This document shows, piece after piece, positions 5,516 through 9,296 of a DNA stretch of 9,296 bases. The notes under the pieces are model-generated. The model did not search any database. It saw only the letters and a list, made by a program, of their open reading frames with translations, and was not told the origin of the DNA. Source of the stretch: Deltaproteobacteria bacterium (GTDB taxonomy: Bacteria > Desulfobacterota > Dissulfuribacteria > Dissulfuribacterales > JALVPX01); assembly GCA_027031565.1 (NCBI GenBank), contig JALVPX010000206.1:1-9296 (forward strand), written 5' to 3'. Position numbers and translations under genes: made by a program. Each line of letters starts with the position of its first letter. Position 1 is the stretch's first letter.

Positions 5516-7417
5516 ATGGACTTAATCAAGAAAAGCAACATTATGAAATTAATATCACTGTTGGTGTTGCCTGTTATGATTTGGGGATGTGCAGCACCGG
5601 CGACTCAAAATCTTCCGTCAGAGAGCGGGATCCAAAAGGAAGAAAAGGCGGCGGAAGGTCCTGCTGCCACGACAAGCCATGCTGGTAACGAGACCTCTAT
5701 TGAACAACTAAAGGCAAAAGTGCCTCAGGAGAGCTATATTCCGCCGGTTACATGGAAGCCCGGCTACACCTTGAAGAATGTGGCAGTAAAGGCTGAGAAA
5801 AGTGCGCTGCCCCAGTTCAAGGTGGGTGCAGATATACAGGTTGAAGGGGGCAAAATCTCCCTTAAGGAGGTCATAAAACAGCTTGCAGGTTTGAAAAATC
5901 TAAATGTCAGCTGGGCAAGCGATGTTGACCAGGACGCCATGGTCGATGTTGATATAAAGGCTGATGACAACTATTGGACTGCATTGGAAAACATACTTAG
6001 GCAGCTTGACTACTTTTATAAATTTGAAAATAACACGATCATCGTCAAATACCGGGATACCAAAAAGTATTATCTTCCGGTTCCCTTCCTGACAGGTACA
6101 TACAAAAGCAACGTTGGCGGGGATCTTCTCAGCGCCAGGACGGAAGATACACAGAAGGATAAGCTGAAAGGCTCCCTCTCTATTGAAAGGAACAACAGGG
6201 CTGTAAGTGTATGGGCAACTATACAGAACAATCTGGACAAGATTCTAGGCATTGATCCGTGGCTTGTAACCTCAGGCGATATCCAGGCCTACTGCCTTGA
6301 ATTGTGGGGGCATGATGACGGTAAATATTACCAAGAATGCCTTAAAATGAGACAAAAAGAGCTTGATCAGGCCAAAGAACGAGTTACAGCCAAGGTAAGC
6401 AGCCGCAAAGGTGATAAAACAGATGCTGGCAAAACAGTAGGAAAGAACAAGAGTTCTGCCAGGGCCAACAAGGATGCCAGCATGTCAAAGTCCCAGGGCG
6501 AGACGGTCAGTTACCAGAAGACCATCAATTACAAGAGCAAGGGCATATACTATGTCATTGACAGGCCCCTTGGCATAATAACGGTTACAGCCCCCAGAAG
6601 GCTCCTTGCCGAAGTTGACAACTACATGGAATCGTTAAAAAAAGAGCTTTACAGGCAGGTTGTAATCGAGGCAAAGATTCTTGAGGTACAACTTGACAAG
6701 GAATCCAATACAGGAATCGACTGGAGCAACCTGCTCAAGGGATCCAAGTTTTCCTTCAAGGCCCTTTTCGGCAACCCGGTTTCAGGCACAGATTACGGAA
6801 TATTGTATCCCACCAAGGGGGTAAAATTCTTGAATCAATTCCAAATGGCTGCCAAGCCCTTTGATCTGATTTTGAATGCCCTTTCTGAACACGGACAGAT
6901 CAAGGTGCTTTCCAACCCGAAATTGTCGCTTCTCAATGGCCAGCCAGCCCTGGTAACCGTTGGCAGGAAAATAGACTACCTGCGGAAGATCACCAGTGAT
7001 GTGACCACCAGTTCCGGAAGCCAGACAGTCACCTTTGATACTGAGATTGACAGCGTGTTGTCTGGATTGGCATTCGGCGTATCTGCGAATATCGCCTCGG
7101 ATGACGAGATAATCCTGCAGGTAACTCCAATTATTTCAAAGCTCCTGGGCTTCAAGGTCACCACGGTAGGCCGCTTTGGAGACGAGGTGCAGATGCCCAC
7201 AGTGGAACTGCGCGAATTGACCACTATGGCCAGGGTGAAGAGCGGCCAGATATTGGTAATAGGCGGGCTTATCTCAGACGTCACTGAAGACACGGGCAAC
7301 AAGGTTCCTCTGCTTGGCGATGTGCCGGTGGTAGGCAATGCCTTTAAGAATAACAAGAAGTTGACATCGAAAAAGGAACTAATCGTGCTTCTCCGTCCCC
7401 AGATAGTCAACTTGTAG
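5516..7417 (+). CDS. pilQ: Type IV pilus outer-membrane secretin, lipoprotein, MshL-like architecture (PilQ role)
   Basis: Outer-membrane pore through which the pilus passes. From the ATG at 5516 the protein has 633 residues. It starts with a lipoprotein signal (MKLISLLVLPVMIWGC; lipidated Cys25, lipobox IWGC with an unusual Trp). After a linker comes an N-terminal domain (about 105-180: GGKISLKEVIKQLAGLKNLNVSW, ending FENNTIIVKYRDTKKYYLPVPFL) of the kind found in MshL/BfpB-type secretins. A divergent middle region (about 240-340) holds Cys260 and Cys275 and a Lys/Ser-rich stretch (about 285-330). The secretin domain is classic: QVVIEAKILEVQLDKESNTGIDW (381-403), IKVLSNPKLSLLNGQPALVTVG (462-483) and VPLLGDVPVVGNAFKNNKKLTSKKELIVLLRPQIV (597-631). 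There is no AMIN domain and no separate PilQ-style N0. The symbol pilQ is given by operon position and role; by sequence layout mshL would be as fair. A 46-bp gap separates it from the previous gene. Confidence 0.92.
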   Translation: MDLIKKSNIMKLISLLVLPVMIWGCAAPATQNLPSESGIQKEEKAAEGPAATTSHAGNETSIEQLKAKVPQESYIPPVTWKPGYTLKNVAVKAEKSALPQFKVGADIQVEGGKISLKEVIKQLAGLKNLNVSWASDVDQDAMVDVDIKADDNYWTALENILRQLDYFYKFENNTIIVKYRDTKKYYLPVPFLTGTYKSNVGGDLLSARTEDTQKDKLKGSLSIERNNRAVSVWATIQNNLDKILGIDPWLVTSGDIQAYCLELWGHDDGKYYQECLKMRQKELDQAKERVTAKVSSRKGDKTDAGKTVGKNKSSARANKDASMSKSQGETVSYQKTINYKSKGIYYVIDRPLGIITVTAPRRLLAEVDNYMESLKKELYRQVVIEAKILEVQLDKESNTGIDWSNLLKGSKFSFKALFGNPVSGTDYGILYPTKGVKFLNQFQMAAKPFDLILNALSEHGQIKVLSNPKLSLLNGQPALVTVGRKIDYLRKITSDVTTSSGSQTVTFDTEIDSVLSGLAFGVSANIASDDEIILQVTPIISKLLGFKVTTVGRFGDEVQMPTVELRELTTMARVKSGQILVIGGLISDVTEDTGNKVPLLGDVPVVGNAFKNNKKLTSKKELIVLLRPQIVNL

Positions 7418-7447
7418 TCTCTACTCTTCTCCTTCTCCTCCTCCATC

Positions 7448-7475
7448 AGGCCCCGTATGGGGCCTTTTTATTTTT
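7448..7475 (+). terminator. Intrinsic terminator of the pilus operon
   Basis: A perfect 7-bp stem AGGCCCC (7448-7454) / GGGGCCT (7459-7465) with loop GTAT is followed by TTTTTATTTTT (7465-7475). It begins 30 bases after the secretin stop and separates the pilus genes from nikR. The 27 bases before it (7418-7444) are almost pure pyrimidine. Confidence 0.9.
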
Positions 7476-7541
7476 ACACGGTCTGGTTTATAATTCTTTT
7501 CGCTGCTCCGGTATCTTTCCCTGTGATCCCTGGATTTGGAT

Positions 7542-7572
7542 TTGACACATGATATTTGCACTATTTTATTAT
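7542..7572 (+). promoter_or_regulatory. Candidate sigma-70 promoter for nikR (and possibly gyrA)
   Basis: A perfect TTGACA at 7542-7547 is followed after 19 bp by TATTAT (7567-7572, 5 of 6 to consensus). The spacing is 2 bp longer than ideal. A start near 7579 would leave about 30 bases of leader before the nikR ATG. Confidence 0.45.
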
Positions 7573-7576
7573 CAAG
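7548..7576. promoter_or_regulatory. Possible NikR operator (autoregulation)
   Basis: An imperfect inverted repeat CATGATA (7548-7554) / TATCAAG (7570-7576) lies over the -10 box of the candidate nikR promoter. The half-sites match at 6 of 7 bases and their centres are 22 bp apart, the same centre spacing as the E. coli NikR operator GTATGA-N16-TCATAC, although the half-site sequence differs. The region is AT-rich, so chance cannot be excluded. Confidence 0.3.
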
Positions 7577-7609
7577 GGGAATTTTTTTAGGTGGTGCAAA
7601 AAGAGACTA

Positions 7610-8053
7610 ATGTCTGCCAAGAAAAAAAATGTTAAATTAACTCGCTTTGGTGTTTCAGTCCCTGAAGACTTGATTGAATCCTTCGACGCCTACATTAGGG
7701 AAAGGGGCTATTCCAACCGTTCAGAGGCTATCAGGGATCTCATAAGGGAAAGGCTGGTAGCCAGGGATTGGGAACGGGAAATGATGGGCAAGGAAGTGGC
7801 GGGAACAATCACATACGTATATGATCACCACAAACGGGAACTCGTTGATGAAATAATAGATATACAGCATGAGTATGGGGAGGTGGTGCTGGTGTCGCAG
7901 CACGTGCACCTGGACCATAGTAATTGTTTAGAAACAGTAATTGTGAAAGGGGATCCGTTGTCATTAAAAGACCTTACGTATAAATTGAAGGCCCTGAAGG
8001 GAATCAAGCACTGCACCCTGGCAACGACCACCACAGGCAAGGACATAAGCTAG
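7610..8053 (+). CDS. nikR: NikR, nickel-responsive ribbon-helix-helix transcriptional regulator
   Basis: Tetrameric DNA-binding protein that represses nickel uptake, or controls other nickel genes, when Ni(II) is bound. The 147-residue product has an N-terminal ribbon-helix-helix domain (about 7-50: KLTRFGVSVPEDLIESFDAYIRERGYSNRSEAIRDLIRERLV) and a C-terminal ACT-like regulatory domain (about 62-140). All four high-affinity nickel ligands known from E. coli NikR (His76, His87, His89, Cys95) have equivalents at the same spacing: His87, His98, His100 and Cys106, in QHEYGEVVLVSQHVHLDHSNC. The start at 7610 is chosen for the family-like N-terminus MSAKKKNVKLTRFGVSVPE with a purine-rich AAAAAGAGA before it; an in-frame ATG at 7556 would add 18 residues upstream and would lie inside the candidate promoter. 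No nickel transporter or hydrogenase gene is in the window. gyrA follows after 38 bp. Confidence 0.95.
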   Translation: MSAKKKNVKLTRFGVSVPEDLIESFDAYIRERGYSNRSEAIRDLIRERLVARDWEREMMGKEVAGTITYVYDHHKRELVDEIIDIQHEYGEVVLVSQHVHLDHSNCLETVIVKGDPLSLKDLTYKLKALKGIKHCTLATTTTGKDIS

Positions 8054-8095
8054 CTGATGTTGCCTGATTACGTTATGGAGCATGATGAAAAATGA
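8054..8095 (+). other. In-frame tail after the nikR stop, ending on the gyrA start codon
   Basis: After the TAG of nikR the same frame stays open for 13 codons (from CTG; ATGs at 8057 and 8075) and stops at TGA 8093-8095. That stop overlaps the gyrA ATG as ATGA. It could be read as a 12-residue mini-ORF MLPDYVMEHDEK, a readthrough extension of NikR, or a remnant. GGAG at 8077-8080 within it is the probable gyrA ribosome binding site (11 bases before the ATG). Confidence 0.3.
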
Positions 8096-9296
8096 ATGAA
8101 CAGATGGACATGTTTTCTGATCCAACGCAACTTTGCGACATAGCAGAAGAGCTGAAGAGGTCTTACCTGGACTACGCCATGAGCGTCATTATAGGAAGGG
8201 CGCTTCCAGACGTGCGTGACGGCCTGAAGCCGGTCCACAGGCGTATCTTGTTTGCCATGCACGAGCTTGGCAATAGCTACAATAAGCCCTACAAGAAATC
8301 GGCACGCATCGTGGGTGATGTGATTGGTAAATACCATCCTCACGGTGATGCAGCAGTTTATGATGCCCTGGTGAGGATGGCGCAGGATTTTTCCATGCGT
8401 TACCCCCTGGTTGACGGCCAAGGCAACTTTGGATCCATAGATGGGGATGCCCCTGCTGCCATGCGCTACACCGAGGTCAGGCTGACCAAGCTCGCTCATG
8501 AACTCATGGCTGACATTGGCAAGGAAACAGTCGATTTCGTGCCAAATTATGATGAAACACTGCAGGAGCCTTCGGTCCTGCCGTCAAAGGTGCCTAACCT
8601 GCTGCTCAATGGTTCAGCTGGCATTGCAGTGGGCATGGCAACGAATATTCCACCGCATAACCTGAACGAAGTTGGGAATGCACTTATTGCCTTGATCAAG
8701 AATCCCAATATCACGGTTGCCGAGTTGATGGAGCACATTCCGGGTCCTGATTTCCCAACAGGAGCCTTTATCTGCGGCCGCCAGGGCATAAAAAATGCCT
8801 ACCAGACCGGCCACGGCATCATAAAGATGAGGGCCCGGGCCACTGTGGAACAACAGGCAAAGGGAAAAAGGGAATTGATCGTAATATCTGAGATCCCCTA
8901 TCAGGTTAACAAGGCCAAACTGATAGAGAAGATTGCGCATCTGGTCAGGGATAAAAAGGTGACCAGCATTCAAGAGGTGCGGGATGAGTCTGACAGGGAA
9001 GGGATGCGCATTGTTGTGGAACTGAAGCGGGATGCAGTTGCACAGGTTGTACTCAACCAGCTTTACAAGCATACCCCCATGGAGACCAGCTTTGGCATCA
9101 ACATGCTGGCCATAGTACATGGAAGGCCGGAGCGCCTTAACCTGAAAGAGCTTTTGAGTCATTTCCTCGATCACAGGAAGACCGTGATCATAAGGCGGAC
9201 AACTTATGACCTCAGAAAGGCTGAAGAGCGCGCCCATATCCTTGAAGGACTCAAAATTGCCCTTGAAAATCTTGACGACGTGGTGGCCTTGATCAG
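8092..9296 (+). CDS. gyrA: DNA gyrase subunit A, N-terminal 401 residues, cut by the window edge
   Basis: Breakage-reunion subunit of gyrase, which introduces negative supercoils with GyrB. The N-terminal arm and winged-helix domain are intact: LKRSYLDYAMSVIIGRALPDVRDGLKPVHRRIL (21-53), the quinolone-resistance region KYHPHGDAAVYDALVRMAQDF (80-100) and the catalytic tyrosine Tyr126 in AAMRYTEVRL. PNLLLNGSAGIAVGMATNIPPHNLNEV follows at about 168-194, and the tower domain begins before the edge. The residue matching E. coli Ser83 is Ala87, while the Asp87 equivalent is kept (Asp91). The start is fixed by an in-frame TGA at 8086-8088 and by the usual GyrA-like N-terminus. ParC is the alternative, but KETVDFVPNYDETLQEPSVLPSKVPNLL is closer to GyrA; the diagnostic C-terminal GyrA box lies outside the window. 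No separate promoter or terminator is seen after nikR, so the two may share a transcript. Confidence 0.94.
   Translation, partial: MNEQMDMFSDPTQLCDIAEELKRSYLDYAMSVIIGRALPDVRDGLKPVHRRILFAMHELGNSYNKPYKKSARIVGDVIGKYHPHGDAAVYDALVRMAQDFSMRYPLVDGQGNFGSIDGDAPAAMRYTEVRLTKLAHELMADIGKETVDFVPNYDETLQEPSVLPSKVPNLLLNGSAGIAVGMATNIPPHNLNEVGNALIALIKNPNITVAELMEHIPGPDFPTGAFICGRQGIKNAYQTGHGIIKMRARATVEQQAKGKRELIVISEIPYQVNKAKLIEKIAHLVRDKKVTSIQEVRDESDREGMRIVVELKRDAVAQVVLNQLYKHTPMETSFGINMLAIVHGRPERLNLKELLSHFLDHRKTVIIRRTTYDLRKAEERAHILEGLKIALENLDDVVALI

Noticed and set aside
6976..7446. Minus-strand open frame of 156 codons
   Set aside because: It is antisense to the conserved secretin core, is Ser/Thr/Ile-rich as expected from reversed coding, and has no recognisable domain.
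7556..7609. Longer NikR beginning at the ATG at 7556
   Set aside because: The extra 18 residues are not NikR-like and the start would fall within the candidate promoter; the ATG at 7610 gives the usual N-terminus.
8068..9237. Minus-strand open frames of 143, 80 and 207 codons
   Set aside because: They are antisense to gyrA, whose sense translation is clearly conserved over the whole stretch.

Overview
The window looks like ordinary chromosomal DNA from a Gram-negative, probably anaerobic proteobacterium of the deltaproteobacterial (Desulfobacterota) type. The evidence is a complete inner-to-outer-membrane type IV pilus assembly set, a nickel-responsive NikR regulator, and moderate-GC, lysine-rich coding. 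The taxonomic guess is inference from gene content only. I see no transposase, integrase, CRISPR array, tRNA or rRNA.

Layout. Bases 1-978 (minus strand) hold the 5' part of lepA (elongation factor 4), which runs off the left edge. A 204-bp divergent intergenic region (979-1182) carries a plausible lepA promoter, a perfect -10 box for the pilus operon, a repeated 10-mer and a small palindrome. From 1183 to 7417 (plus strand) is a tightly packed six-gene operon: pilM, pilN, pilO, pilP, an unnamed gene, and a lipoprotein secretin. The first five genes overlap or nearly touch. The operon closes with a clear intrinsic terminator (7448-7475). Then come nikR (7610-8053), with a candidate promoter and operator, and the 5' two-fifths or so of gyrA (8092 to the right edge), whose start lies only 38 bp after nikR.

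How the pilus genes fit together. PilM is a cytoplasmic actin-like protein that docks on the INLLP motif at the N-terminus of PilN. PilN and PilO are bitopic inner-membrane proteins that pair through their periplasmic coiled coils and ferredoxin-like domains. PilP is a lipoprotein whose C-terminal domain normally contacts the N0 domain of the secretin. The secretin forms the outer-membrane pore. No motor ATPase, platform protein or pilin is in the window, so these must lie elsewhere.

The most interesting point is the gene between pilP and the secretin gene (4270-5469). It encodes an exported protein with a PilQ-like secretin/TonB short N-terminal (STN, N0-like) domain followed by a TPR array. 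The secretin itself has a different, MshL-like N-terminal layout. This suggests that the PilP-binding N0 module and a pilotin-like TPR scaffold are carried on a separate subunit. Other points worth a look are the long insert and polybasic tail of PilO, alanine at the main quinolone-resistance position of GyrA, and the link between nikR and gyrA.
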